Of a stretch of DNA of 64,000 bases, positions 33,478-41,605 are shown in pieces; position 1 is the first letter of the stretch; the number at the start of each line of letters is the position of its first letter. The translations under genes and the position numbers were made by a program. This DNA is from an uncultured Clostridia bacterium (lineage in GTDB: Bacteria > Bacillota > Clostridia > Oscillospirales > Acutalibacteraceae), in contig CAMCHQ010000001.1 of NCBI GenBank assembly GCA_945874765.1, positions 186,001 through 250,000 on the forward strand. The letters are read 5' to 3'. The notes under the pieces were generated by a model that searched no databases, was not told the origin of the DNA, and saw only the letters and a list, made by a program, of their open reading frames with translations.

Positions 33478-34563
33478 TCACTCCTTTTCAAGCTCATTTT
33501 GATAAACCGATGCAAATTCTTTTGGATAATTGATTTTATACCACATTACCGTGCACATTACCTCCATGTGACTGATGCAACAGGAGGTTGACTGTAAATT
33601 AGCAACAACATTGAAGTAATCCTTTAGTTCCTGAGAAGCTCTGTATTTATCTAAAATACAGAAATACTCCTCACGATTTTCTTTTCGACTCCAAATACCG
33701 TCCTTTACAATATAATATGCAATATCGTTTGGCATTCCGTACGATAGCAATGCTTCGTAAAATTCATCACGCAAGGTATAAAAATTAGGATTATATAAAT
33801 CTTCAATTTTTCTTTCACGAAAAAATGATGCGTGAATATATCCATAAATTCGAACCAAAGTGTAAAAGTCGTACGAGGTAATGCAGTTTAATTCTTTTAC
33901 AAAGGACTCGCCCAGTCTCTCTTGATAACATTCGGCGAGGTCCTTTATAATAGGAAGATACACTTCATTGTTGAATTGGTTTATTTCCGGTAACTCACCG
34001 GTTAGCTTTGCTAATTTTCCGATATTATCACAAGCTTTATCCGTTTCTAAGTAAATGCCGAATGACAACTTCTCCGACTCTTCAATAAGCTGAAATTTTT
34101 CATTTAGTCGTTGTATGAGCAAAGGACGAACCGATTGAGCAATTGATATTGTTAAATTAGGTCTTCGACAATACGGCAAGGAAGTCCAAACTATATCGGT
34201 ATACACAAAAGACTCATCCTTTTTTGATTTTTTCTCACCTAACACTGTTAAAGGATTAAAAGAAATGATTCCGAGTAAAAAGGCAATTAACGAGCTTGAA
34301 AGGTCTCCGCTAGCCATAATCGGATAACCTTCCTCGTGTGAAAAATCTGCAATTTCTTTCAGAAGAATGAACTTGAATGCGATTCTTCTTTGTTTAATTA
34401 CCGCAAGCTCTAATTCAAGCCTAAAAACAGCAGCGGGAGAATCAATGTAAATATCTCTTATTCTCTCATAACATAATTCTGTAATTTGTTTTTCTATTTC
34501 ATCTATACTCTCTTGTGTCGGCACTTTATATTCCAAATTCAAAGCTGTAATCTTAAATTCCAT
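33478..34563 (-). CDS. PolC-derived protein, catalytic aspartates lost
   Basis: The 361-residue protein is related to the catalytic core of Gram-positive DNA polymerase PolC but is only a fragment of its length. Residues 44-104 follow the PolC order: RLELEL..., then FILLKEIADFSHEEGYPIM, MASGDLSSS in place of GSRGSVGSS, and LGIISFNPL. Residues 126-150 match the segment before and at the palm motif, but PDIDLNF is replaced by PNLTISI (135-141), so the metal-binding aspartates are gone. Residues 229-300 match TFAELVRISGLSHGT...CRDDIMxYL, and 318-354 match the PHAAAYxxxAxxxAYFKxHxPxxFxAAYF end (SHMEVMCTVMWYKINYPKEFASVY). It is a catalytically dead, standalone homologue. Its island context suggests a role in defence or replication takeover, which is inferred. 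Confidence 0.75.
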   Translation of the reverse strand: MEFKITALNLEYKVPTQESIDEIEKQITELCYERIRDIYIDSPAAVFRLELELAVIKQRRIAFKFILLKEIADFSHEEGYPIMASGDLSSSLIAFLLGIISFNPLTVLGEKKSKKDESFVYTDIVWTSLPYCRRPNLTISIAQSVRPLLIQRLNEKFQLIEESEKLSFGIYLETDKACDNIGKLAKLTGELPEINQFNNEVYLPIIKDLAECYQERLGESFVKELNCITSYDFYTLVRIYGYIHASFFRERKIEDLYNPNFYTLRDEFYEALLSYGMPNDIAYYIVKDGIWSRKENREEYFCILDKYRASQELKDYFNVVANLQSTSCCISHMEVMCTVMWYKINYPKEFASVYQNELEKE

Positions 34564-34654
34564 AAATAATACCCTTTTCGTCGCTTTTATGTTTTTGGAA
34601 CATTATAGCACATATTTTTCTTTGACCGTGTAGAAATCGGGTATAGATACATAA

Positions 34655-34686
34655 AAGCGGTAAAGAGAAAATTCTCTTTACCGCTT
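34655..34686 (-). terminator. Terminator overlapping the end of the InsA-like gene
   Basis: The perfect stem AAGCGGTAAAGAGAA/TTCTCTTTACCGCTT is followed by TTATG on the reverse strand. It includes the last codons and stop of the gene at 34678. Confidence 0.7.
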
Positions 34687-35103
34687 GTCACGTCGTTGAA
34701 CAATTACCGCAACATACAAATCATCAATGATATTATCGGCAATAAACATCGGATTTCCGTTTTCCACACCACCAAGCTTTATTTCTTCAAACAGTTTGTT
34801 GATACTGTAACATTCGGTAGAATAATCAGCACAGCGGCACTCAGGTATTAATCTTTCTTTATTCATCCATCGAAAAATCAAAGAAGTGTCCCGTTTTAAG
34901 TATTCTCCAATTGTTTTGTATTGCTTTGTGCCGAGCATTTGGAAAAGTGTGCATAATGTTTTTAAAAAATTTGAATTTTCATTTTCTCTTTGATCGCCCT
35001 CAACAAAATGCAGTCCGCACTGCTTACACAAATAACGCTGCTTACCCCTTACCGTACCGTTTTTTACTGTTTTTGTTGAGCCGCATCTTTTACATTCAAT
35101 CAT
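34678..35103 (-). CDS. IS1/InsA-like zinc-finger protein, standalone
   Basis: The 141-residue protein starts with a zinc finger (C4-x2-C7 ... C26-x2-C29) followed by KNGTVRGKQRYLCKQCG, the form of InsA of IS1-type elements, and a predicted helix-turn-helix (KTIGEYLKRDTSLIFRWMN). Its C-terminal half (GGVENGNPMFIADNI...) is not transposase-like, and no InsB with a DDE domain follows. No terminal inverted repeats are evident nearby, so it may be a domesticated regulator or a relic. Confidence 0.6.
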   Translation of the reverse strand: MIECKRCGSTKTVKNGTVRGKQRYLCKQCGLHFVEGDQRENENSNFLKTLCTLFQMLGTKQYKTIGEYLKRDTSLIFRWMNKERLIPECRCADYSTECYSINKLFEEIKLGGVENGNPMFIADNIIDDLYVAVIVQRRDKR

Positions 35104-35348
35104 ATAGATACCTCCGCATATAGCACTTCTTCATTATTGTATATCGCACCTATCTATAAGTCAACATAAAGTGCTTTATCCATTGTTAAATGTTATAATT
35201 ATATAGCAGTACAAGGAGAAATCTCTGAAGCGTTTCTTATATAAAATTAAAAAAATGTACGGATTCACTTTTGAATTCTCTGTCATTTGAATAGAACTGT
35301 TTTCCGCCTTTTTATTGTAGCATAAATAATTAGACCGGGGCAGCCTAA

Positions 35349-35597
35349 TTATTTTATCAACATTTTTACTGCTAATTTAAATCCGATTTCAAATGCTTGA
35401 GCCTCAATCAATGAAGCGTATTCCGTGAAGCAATCAGCGTATTTTTCAAACACATCCAAGTCATCATTCTTTAGGGAATAAGATAGTGTTTCGTGATGCC
35501 GAGCGATCAATGAAACTAATTCCTTCTCCTCATCCGAAATAACCTTATCTTCGTTCGGTCTTATATTCCCATACCATAGTTCTTGTAATATTGACAT
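35349..35597 (-). CDS. DUF6809-like small protein (82 aa)
   Basis: The 82-residue helical protein begins MSILQELWYGNIRPNED and ends in a conserved AFEIGFKLAVKMLIK segment. This fits the DUF6809-like family of small Firmicute proteins (start LxELYYGNI, end GFxLGxxL). The ATG at 35597 follows AAGGGAGTTG; longer in-frame readings upstream run antisense into the silent hsdS cassette and are rejected. Its role is unknown. The 35104-35348 stretch upstream of it is A/T-rich with no supported gene. Confidence 0.7.
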   Translation of the reverse strand: MSILQELWYGNIRPNEDKVISDEEKELVSLIARHHETLSYSLKNDDLDVFEKYADCFTEYASLIEAQAFEIGFKLAVKMLIK

Positions 35598-35664
35598 AAA
35601 ATCAACTCCCTTGCAGTACAAATACATACCACAAAGGAGCTTTATTGTCCAGAGAAAACTACTA

Positions 35665-35689
35665 ATAATTTGCCTTATGAGAAAGTCGG
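35665..35689 (+). repeat. hsdS inverted repeat IR1, silent copy
   Basis: The 25 bases ATAATTTGCCTTATGAGAAA... are exactly repeated in inverse orientation at 39907-39931. This is the junction before the first target-recognition cassette, where inversion would exchange cassettes. Confidence 0.85.
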
Positions 35690-37067
35690 CAAAAACGAGC
35701 CGGTTTGCATTGCGGACGAGGTGCCGTTTGATATTCCTGACAGTTGGGAATGGGTAAGGCTCAAAAATTGTTGTATAGATATTTTTAGCGGTAAATCTCC
35801 CAAATACATAAAAAGTGAAACCGCTTTTCACATCATAGGACAAGCTGCTAATCAAAATACTGGTCTAGATTTTTCTCAATGCAAATATACTGATGATGAT
35901 TTTTGGAACAGTATGGATGAAAAATACTTCCTTAGAAAATACGATGTTTTGTTGAATACGCTCGGGAATGGTACTCTTGGACGTTCTGGAATTGTTACCG
36001 ATTTACCGTATCCTACATTAACAGATGGGCATTTATTTATATTTCGAACCAACGAAGAAGTTGTAGGTTGGTATTTGTATCTGTATCTACAACATAGAAA
36101 GCCGGAAATAGAAAAATCTGCAAATGGTTCAACAAACCAAACATTTTTGAATCTCACTAAAACAATGGAATGGCTTGTTCCGCTGCCTTCAAAAGATGAA
36201 CAAATTCGTATTGTTGAAAAATATAAATCCCTGACACCTATATTAGAAGCGTATTCAAGAGCCTATAACAATTGTATTCGCCTAAACGATACATTCCCAG
36301 AACTTTTGAAAAAATCAATTCTTCAAGAAGCTGTCCAAGGCAAACTTGTTCCGCAAGATCCAAATGATGAGCCTGCAAGCGTTTTGCTTGAACGAATTCG
36401 TGCCGAAAAACAAAGGCTTATAAAAGAAGGAAAAATCAAAAAAGATAAGAATGAATCTATCATATTCAGAAGGGATAATTCTCATTATGAAAAGCGAGGC
36501 TCAGAAGAGGTCTGCATTGATGAGGAACTACCTTTCGATATACCATCTTCTTGGGAGTGGTGTAGAGTCGGCTCTCTTTTTCAAGTTAATCCCCGCAATG
36601 ACATAAGTGATGATACAGATGTTGGTTTTATTCCGATGGCACTTATAAAAGATGGGTTTAGAAATGAACACACTTTTGAAGAGCGAAAATGGAAAAATAT
36701 TAAATCAGGATTCACTCATTTTGCAAATGGTGATATAGTTGTAGCAAAAATAACACCATGTTTTCAAAATAGAAAATCAGCAATTATTTCACAGCTTCCA
36801 AGTGGTATTGGTGCAGGAACAACAGAATTACATGTGCTTAGAGATGTCACTTCGATGTTATTTATGCCGTATTTCCTATTGATTTGTAAAACAAATGACT
36901 TCATTGAAAATGGAGTTAAAAATTTTAGTGGAACGGCTGGTCAACAGCGTATCGGTAAGGACTATATATCTAACTATTTAGTCCCAATTCCACCTATAAA
37001 TGAGCAAGTGCGCATTGTGGATACTGTAATGAAAGCATTCTCAAACATAGATGATTTATATGATTGA
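35670..37067 (+). CDS. Silent HsdS specificity cassettes (two target-recognition domains, no start)
   Basis: The 465-residue reading frame lacks the N-terminal module and its initiation region, since the only apparent start is an internal TTG. It encodes a first target-recognition domain (about 25-200: FDIPDSWEWVRL... to PLPSKDEQIRIVEKY), the central conserved region (ILQEAVQGKLVPQDPNDEP..., about 217-273) and a second target-recognition domain (about 285-465). It runs opposite to the active hsdS at 38529. The conserved region is identical to the active gene over 149 bases, so the cassettes can be exchanged by inversion. It is silent in this orientation. Confidence 0.85.
   Translation: MPYEKVGKNEPVCIADEVPFDIPDSWEWVRLKNCCIDIFSGKSPKYIKSETAFHIIGQAANQNTGLDFSQCKYTDDDFWNSMDEKYFLRKYDVLLNTLGNGTLGRSGIVTDLPYPTLTDGHLFIFRTNEEVVGWYLYLYLQHRKPEIEKSANGSTNQTFLNLTKTMEWLVPLPSKDEQIRIVEKYKSLTPILEAYSRAYNNCIRLNDTFPELLKKSILQEAVQGKLVPQDPNDEPASVLLERIRAEKQRLIKEGKIKKDKNESIIFRRDNSHYEKRGSEEVCIDEELPFDIPSSWEWCRVGSLFQVNPRNDISDDTDVGFIPMALIKDGFRNEHTFEERKWKNIKSGFTHFANGDIVVAKITPCFQNRKSAIISQLPSGIGAGTTELHVLRDVTSMLFMPYFLLICKTNDFIENGVKNFSGTAGQQRIGKDYISNYLVPIPPINEQVRIVDTVMKAFSNIDDLYD
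36342..36490 (+). repeat. hsdS inverted repeat IR2 (149 bp), silent copy
   Basis: The 149 bases from AAACTTGTTCC to CTCATTATGA match 39088-39236 exactly on the opposite strand. They encode the conserved central region between two target-recognition domains. Confidence 0.9.
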
Positions 37068-37636
37068 GTTCTCATTATGAGAAGTTGGACGGAATCGAGC
37101 GCTGTATAGACGATGAGATACCTTTTGAGATTCCAGAAAACTGGGTGTGGTGCAGATTAAGCACAGTTGGAACTACACAAACCGGAAACACTCCGTCAAA
37201 AGCACATCCGGAATATATCGGTGATGATATTCCCTTTATTACTCCGGGAGATATTCAAAGTGGCAATGTTTTCTACGATAATCAAGCTCTGTCTGCTGAA
37301 GGGAAAACGGTTGCTCGTTTATGCTCTAAAGGTTCAATACTTCAGGTCTGTATCGGCGGTTCTATTGGAAAAGTAGCTGTAATCGATCGGGATGTTTGCT
37401 TTAATCAGCAAATTAATGCAATTTCACCGATAATTGTTTGCAGTGAATATATCTATGTAATCATGCAATCGCCATATTTCATTACAAATATGAAAGAGCA
37501 AGCGGGAGGAACTGCAACGCCAATAATAAATCGAGGATTGTGGGATTCGTTGCTTATCCCTATTGCTCCACTTTCAGAACAACACCGTATTGTTGAAAAG
37601 CACCGAGAATTACTTGATAAAATAACACTGATTTAG
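37064..37636 (+). CDS. Silent third HsdS target-recognition cassette
   Basis: The 190-residue frame starts within the palindrome TTCTCATTATGAGAA, directly after the stop of the preceding silent cassette. It encodes one target-recognition domain from SHYEKLDGIERCIDDEIPFEIPENW to PLSEQHRIVEKHRELLDKI. It has no start signal and no N-terminal module, so it is a stored cassette. Its first 33 bases are an inverted copy of 39067-39099 in the active gene, which would let it replace the second domain. The sequence after the shared start differs from both other second domains, so it would give a third specificity. Confidence 0.82.
   Translation: MSSHYEKLDGIERCIDDEIPFEIPENWVWCRLSTVGTTQTGNTPSKAHPEYIGDDIPFITPGDIQSGNVFYDNQALSAEGKTVARLCSKGSILQVCIGGSIGKVAVIDRDVCFNQQINAISPIIVCSEYIYVIMQSPYFITNMKEQAGGTATPIINRGLWDSLLIPIAPLSEQHRIVEKHRELLDKITLI
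37069..37101 (+). repeat. hsdS inverted repeat IR3 (33 bp), silent copy
   Basis: TTCTCATTATGAGAAGTTGG... matches 39067-39099 exactly in inverse orientation. The core TTCTCATTATGAGAA is itself palindromic and is the likely recombination site. Confidence 0.85.
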
Positions 37637-37677
37637 CATAGAATTGTATAATATCTGGCGAAAGGAGGTCTTTCGCT

Positions 37678-38487
37678 ATGATAGAAAAAGAAAAATTTGA
37701 AAGACACTTGAGAGCATCAAATCTCTCAGAAAACACTATTTCTTCGTATCTGTTTGCATTAAAACAATACAGCGATCAGTACGGAGAAATCACCAAAGGT
37801 GACTTACGTGATTACAAGGTTTGGCTTATTGAATCATATAAGCCAAAAACAGTTAATTTGCGATTACGAGCAATTAATTGTTACCTTGAATTCATAGGTA
37901 AGGACAAATGGAAAATGCCTTTTGTTCGCGTTCAGCAGAAAGCATTTCTTGAAAATGTAATAAGTGAAGCTGATTATAAATACTTCAAGAAATGTTTGAA
38001 AAAAGATAATGAATTGTATTGGTATTTCGTTATACGATTTCTTGCAGCAACAGGTGCAAGAGTCAGTGAACTGATTCAAATTAAGGTTGAACATGTAAAA
38101 ATGGGATATCTTGATTTGTATTCAAAAGGAGGAAAGCTTAGACGTATTTACATACCAAAAGCTCTTCAAAAAGAAGCTCTTTCTTGGCTTGATGAAAAAG
38201 GACAAGAAAGCGGTTTTATATTTACAAACAAATACGGTGAAAGAATAACAACAAGGGGAATCTCCGGTCAGTTGAAAAAATTGGCAATTAGATATGGAAT
38301 AAATCCTGCAGTTGTTTATCCTCACTCTTTTAGACATCGCTTTGCAAAAAGTTTTTTAGATCGTTGCAACGATATTGCATTTTTGGCTGATTTAATGGGT
38401 CACGAAAGCATAGAAACAACAAGAATATATTTAAGGAAAACAGCAACTGAACAGCAAAGCATAGTAGATAAAATTGTAGATTGGTAA
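37678..38487 (+). CDS. Tyrosine recombinase of the hsdS inversion locus
   Basis: The 269-residue enzyme has an N-terminal SAM-like core-binding domain (about 1-85) and a catalytic domain with R128 (TGARVSELI), H216 and R219 (HSFRHRFAKSF), H242 (LMGHESIETT) and Y251 (RIYLRKT). It is compact, as are the invertases in other multi-cassette type I hsdS loci, and lies between silent and active cassettes. AAAGGAGG precedes the ATG. It probably inverts the segments bounded by the repeats IR1-IR3, and is distinct from the island integrase at 44283. Confidence 0.9.
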   Translation: MIEKEKFERHLRASNLSENTISSYLFALKQYSDQYGEITKGDLRDYKVWLIESYKPKTVNLRLRAINCYLEFIGKDKWKMPFVRVQQKAFLENVISEADYKYFKKCLKKDNELYWYFVIRFLAATGARVSELIQIKVEHVKMGYLDLYSKGGKLRRIYIPKALQKEALSWLDEKGQESGFIFTNKYGERITTRGISGQLKKLAIRYGINPAVVYPHSFRHRFAKSFLDRCNDIAFLADLMGHESIETTRIYLRKTATEQQSIVDKIVDW

Positions 38488-38491
38488 AAGA

Positions 38492-38525
38492 AAGGCATAC
38501 ACCTCTGATGTGAAGTGTATGCCTT
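38492..38525. terminator. Hairpin between recombinase and hsdS
   Basis: AAGGCATACAC/GTGTATGCCTT with a 12-base loop lies between the convergent genes. The reverse strand continues with TCTTTTACC, so it best serves hsdS. Confidence 0.55.
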
Positions 38526-38528
38526 AAA

Positions 38529-40118
38529 TCATGATATTCTATCGCAATAAGGGAGCAGTTCTTCTATTGCTTCTACAATTTTATTTTGTTCTATTATAGG
38601 TGGTAATGGGAATAACAACTGATGTATTGCATTTGATGATAAACCTTGTATTCCTATTCCTTTTCCTCCTATCAATCCAGTGTGTTTATAAAGGTAAAAA
38701 ACATAATAAAAAAACTTAGTATTGATATCAATGTAAGAACGCAATCTATGAATATGATTTTGTATTCTTATAGGAAAATCATAATTCCAAATTGCAGCCC
38801 TACCGATATCTCCGCCTTCACATACAAGCAAATCACCTTTCATTACTGTACATTTTTCTATTTCTGTATCAGTAAACAGCATTTCTTTTAGCTTTTCAAG
38901 CTCAAATCTGTCCCAATACAAATTTGAAGTTGTGATATAAGTTAGTTTTCTACCAGATGTGTTAGAGGAGTTTAATGCTTTGCCTGTATTGTGTTGGAAT
39001 AATTCTCCTAGACGTACCCAACACCAATTATCCGGTATTTCAAAAGGTATTTCGTCGTCGATACAACGCTCGATTCCGTCCAACTTCTCATAATGAGAAT
39101 TATCCCTTCTGAATATGATAGATTCATTCTTATCTTTTTTGATTTTTCCTTCTTTTATAAGCCTTTGTTTTTCGGCACGAATTCGTTCAAGCAAAACGCT
39201 TGCAGGCTCATCATTTGGATCTTGCGGAACAAGTTTTCCTTGTACTGCTTCCTGCAGAATTGATTTTTTTAAAAGATCTGGAAAGCTATTATTTAGCGCT
39301 AAAATTTCTTCTTCAAGCTTACTGTATTCACTTGCCTTTGGTAGTAAAATTGATAATTGCTCAATTATTCGTCCCATCTCTGCGTAGGGAGGCAAAGGTA
39401 TGGGAAGATTCATCAATTTTTCTCTTGAAAGATTATAGAACGCCTGTCCTGATTTGTGTGTAATATTTCTGCAGTTGTCTCGGTGGTACTTGGCAGCGAA
39501 AGCAAACAATAAATATTTTGAAATAATATCATCATAAAAAAACGGTATCAACATTAGCACAAATCCGCCAACAACTACATCTTCGTAATTCTTTGTTATT
39601 AGCGCAACCTTTCCAATATGTTCCAAACTACTAACAGCTGGGGTAATCATATAATTCTTCTTTAAAAGCAATTCTGGCTTAACATATTCATTGGAAATAA
39701 ATACATCGTCATTTTTGAAGCTATAAGATTCATCTCCTATATTGCCGCCTCTCAATACTCGAATCATTTTGTCTGCTTTTTTTGAAAGCAATTCTTTTTT
39801 ATACGACAAACCAGACATATTTGAGAATAACTCTCCAACTCTACACCATTCCCATGTATCAGGTATTTCAAACGGCGCTAAATCTGAAATACAATTGACC
39901 TCGTTCCCGACTTTCTCATAAGGCAAATTATCGGCACCACGGAATATTACAGAAGGATTCTTTTCTTTCTTGATTTTACCAGCTTTTATCAAGGCTTCCT
40001 TTTCTGCTCTGATGCGTTCCAAAAGAACAGAAGCAGGTTCATCATTCGGGTCCTGAGGAACAAGTTTGCCCTGAACAGCCATTTGTAATATTGAATTTTT
40101 AAGCTGTTGTCCGGTCAT
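38529..40118 (-). CDS. hsdS: HsdS, active type I specificity subunit
   Basis: The 529-residue protein determines the DNA sequence recognised by the type I restriction complex. It has an N-terminal conserved module (about 1-62: ILQMAVQGKLVPQDPNDEP...), a first target-recognition domain (about 78-255), a central conserved module (about 283-345) and a second domain (about 360-529). The two modules are repeats of each other, as usual in HsdS. It starts two bases after hsdM. Three sites in it are inverted copies of silent-cassette sequence: 39907-39931 before the first domain, 39088-39236 in the central module and 39067-39099 before the second domain. The specificity is therefore switchable. Confidence 0.92.
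   Translation of the reverse strand: MTGQQLKNSILQMAVQGKLVPQDPNDEPASVLLERIRAEKEALIKAGKIKKEKNPSVIFRGADNLPYEKVGNEVNCISDLAPFEIPDTWEWCRVGELFSNMSGLSYKKELLSKKADKMIRVLRGGNIGDESYSFKNDDVFISNEYVKPELLLKKNYMITPAVSSLEHIGKVALITKNYEDVVVGGFVLMLIPFFYDDIISKYLLFAFAAKYHRDNCRNITHKSGQAFYNLSREKLMNLPIPLPPYAEMGRIIEQLSILLPKASEYSKLEEEILALNNSFPDLLKKSILQEAVQGKLVPQDPNDEPASVLLERIRAEKQRLIKEGKIKKDKNESIIFRRDNSHYEKLDGIERCIDDEIPFEIPDNWCWVRLGELFQHNTGKALNSSNTSGRKLTYITTSNLYWDRFELEKLKEMLFTDTEIEKCTVMKGDLLVCEGGDIGRAAIWNYDFPIRIQNHIHRLRSYIDINTKFFYYVFYLYKHTGLIGGKGIGIQGLSSNAIHQLLFPLPPIIEQNKIVEAIEELLPYCDRIS
39067..39099 (-). repeat. hsdS inverted repeat IR3, active copy
   Basis: The counterpart of 37069-37101 with full 33-base identity in inverse orientation, at the start of the second target-recognition domain. 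Confidence 0.85.
39088..39236 (-). repeat. hsdS inverted repeat IR2, active copy
   Basis: The counterpart of 36342-36490 with 149-base identity, encoding the central conserved module. It overlaps IR3 by 12 bases. Confidence 0.9.
39907..39931 (-). repeat. hsdS inverted repeat IR1, active copy
   Basis: The counterpart of 35665-35689, 25 identical bases, at the start of the first target-recognition domain. Confidence 0.85.
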
Positions 40119-40120
40119 TG

Positions 40121-41605
40121 TTATTCCTCCGTAATATCAATTCCTAAAATATCAGTAATCTGTGCAAGGATACGGTCAATATCTGCGTTCAAACTTGCTC
40201 TTTTCTCTTGATACTGCTGAATGAGTTCCTTTGGAGGAAGTATCTCTTCCTCTTCGTGAGGATAACTGCAAAGGTCTATATTGTAATTTTTCTCTGCAAT
40301 TTCTTCAACAGTATATTTCTTTGATTTATCAAAGCCTTCAACAGTAATTTCCTCACGATTATTCCACCAGTCCATAGCAGGTGCAAAGTGCTTAAGTTCC
40401 ATTGGTTTTGTCTTTGAGAAGTTTTTATATCCTTCAGGCATATCAAGACGATAGAACCATGTTTCTGTTGTAGGACCTGTTCTGTCAAAGAAAAGAATAT
40501 TTGTTGTGATAGATGTATAAGGGGCAAACACGCTATGTGGCATACGAATAACAGTGTGTAAATTAAACTCCGAAAATAGTTTCTTTTTTATTGCAACCTT
40601 TGCATTATCTGTACCGAATAGGAATCCATCAGGCAAAATAACTGCTGCTCGGCCGTTTTTCTTTAAACGATACATAATTACCGACATAAATAAATCGGCA
40701 GTTTCACTGCTTGCGAGGTCGGATGGAAAATGATTTTTAACATCGTTCTTTTCGCTTCCACCATACGGAGGATTCATGAGTATAACATCAAATTGATCGT
40801 CCTCTGTATAATCAAGAACATCATGCAGAAGAGAATTACCATGATAAATTGTTGGAACATCAATACCGTGAAGCAGCATATTAGTAATGCAAAGCATATA
40901 TGGAAACTGCTTTTTTTCTATACCATAAATCGAGTTGTCGTATTTCTCTTGGTCGGCAGTTGTTACCACTTTTGGAGATAATTCTTTGAGCCAGCTTGTT
41001 AAAAATCCGCCTGTTCCGCAAGCGAAATCCGCACACTTTTCTCCAATTTGAGGATTAATCATTTTAGCCATAAAGTCTGTTACGGCACGCGGAGTATAGA
41101 ATTCACCTGAAGAACCAGCACTTTGGAGTTCTTTTAATATGTTTTCATATATTTCTCCAAAGGCGTGAATCTCATCATAATCGCTCAAATCGAGTTCATC
41201 AATAACATTAATAACCTGACGGAGTAAAACACCGTCTTTCATATAGTTATTTGCATCTTCGAATGTAGTTCTAACGATAGACTTCTTTATGGGAGTTTCT
41301 TTATTTACCTCTATTTTCTTAAGACTCGGAAACAGTGTGTTGTTTACAAAATCCAAAAGAGTATCGCCTGTCATAGCATTTCCGGAACGGTCGTCAATCG
41401 CCCAATTACGCCAACGACAATTTTCAGGAATAATAGATTTATATGTTTCATCATCAAATTCCCAATCATTTTCTTTTGCATCATAAACTTTTAAGAACAA
41501 CATCCAAGCCATTTGTTCAATACGCTGTGCATCACCGTTAATACCTGCATCATTGCGCATAATATCTCTTATTCTTTTTACAAAATTAGATATACTCATA
41601 TTCAT
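40121..41605 (-). CDS. hsdM: HsdM, type I DNA methyltransferase subunit
   Basis: The 494-residue N6-adenine methyltransferase has motif I FACGTGG (194-200), which binds S-adenosylmethionine, and motif IV NPPYGG (278-283), the catalytic NPPY. The N-terminal helical domain (about 1-150, IRDIMRNDAGINGDAQRIEQMAWMLFL) contacts HsdS. With HsdS it methylates the recognised sequence, and with HsdR it forms the restriction complex. It overlaps hsdR by one base (TAATG) and is two bases from hsdS. Confidence 0.95.
   Translation of the reverse strand: MNMSISNFVKRIRDIMRNDAGINGDAQRIEQMAWMLFLKVYDAKENDWEFDDETYKSIIPENCRWRNWAIDDRSGNAMTGDTLLDFVNNTLFPSLKKIEVNKETPIKKSIVRTTFEDANNYMKDGVLLRQVINVIDELDLSDYDEIHAFGEIYENILKELQSAGSSGEFYTPRAVTDFMAKMINPQIGEKCADFACGTGGFLTSWLKELSPKVVTTADQEKYDNSIYGIEKKQFPYMLCITNMLLHGIDVPTIYHGNSLLHDVLDYTEDDQFDVILMNPPYGGSEKNDVKNHFPSDLASSETADLFMSVIMYRLKKNGRAAVILPDGFLFGTDNAKVAIKKKLFSEFNLHTVIRMPHSVFAPYTSITTNILFFDRTGPTTETWFYRLDMPEGYKNFSKTKPMELKHFAPAMDWWNNREEITVEGFDKSKKYTVEEIAEKNYNIDLCSYPHEEEEILPPKELIQQYQEKRASLNADIDRILAQITDILGIDITEE

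Noticed and set aside
35598-35855. N-terminal extension of the DUF6809-like protein
   Set aside because: The extension is antisense to the silent hsdS cassette, and a good ribosome-binding site precedes the internal ATG at 35597.
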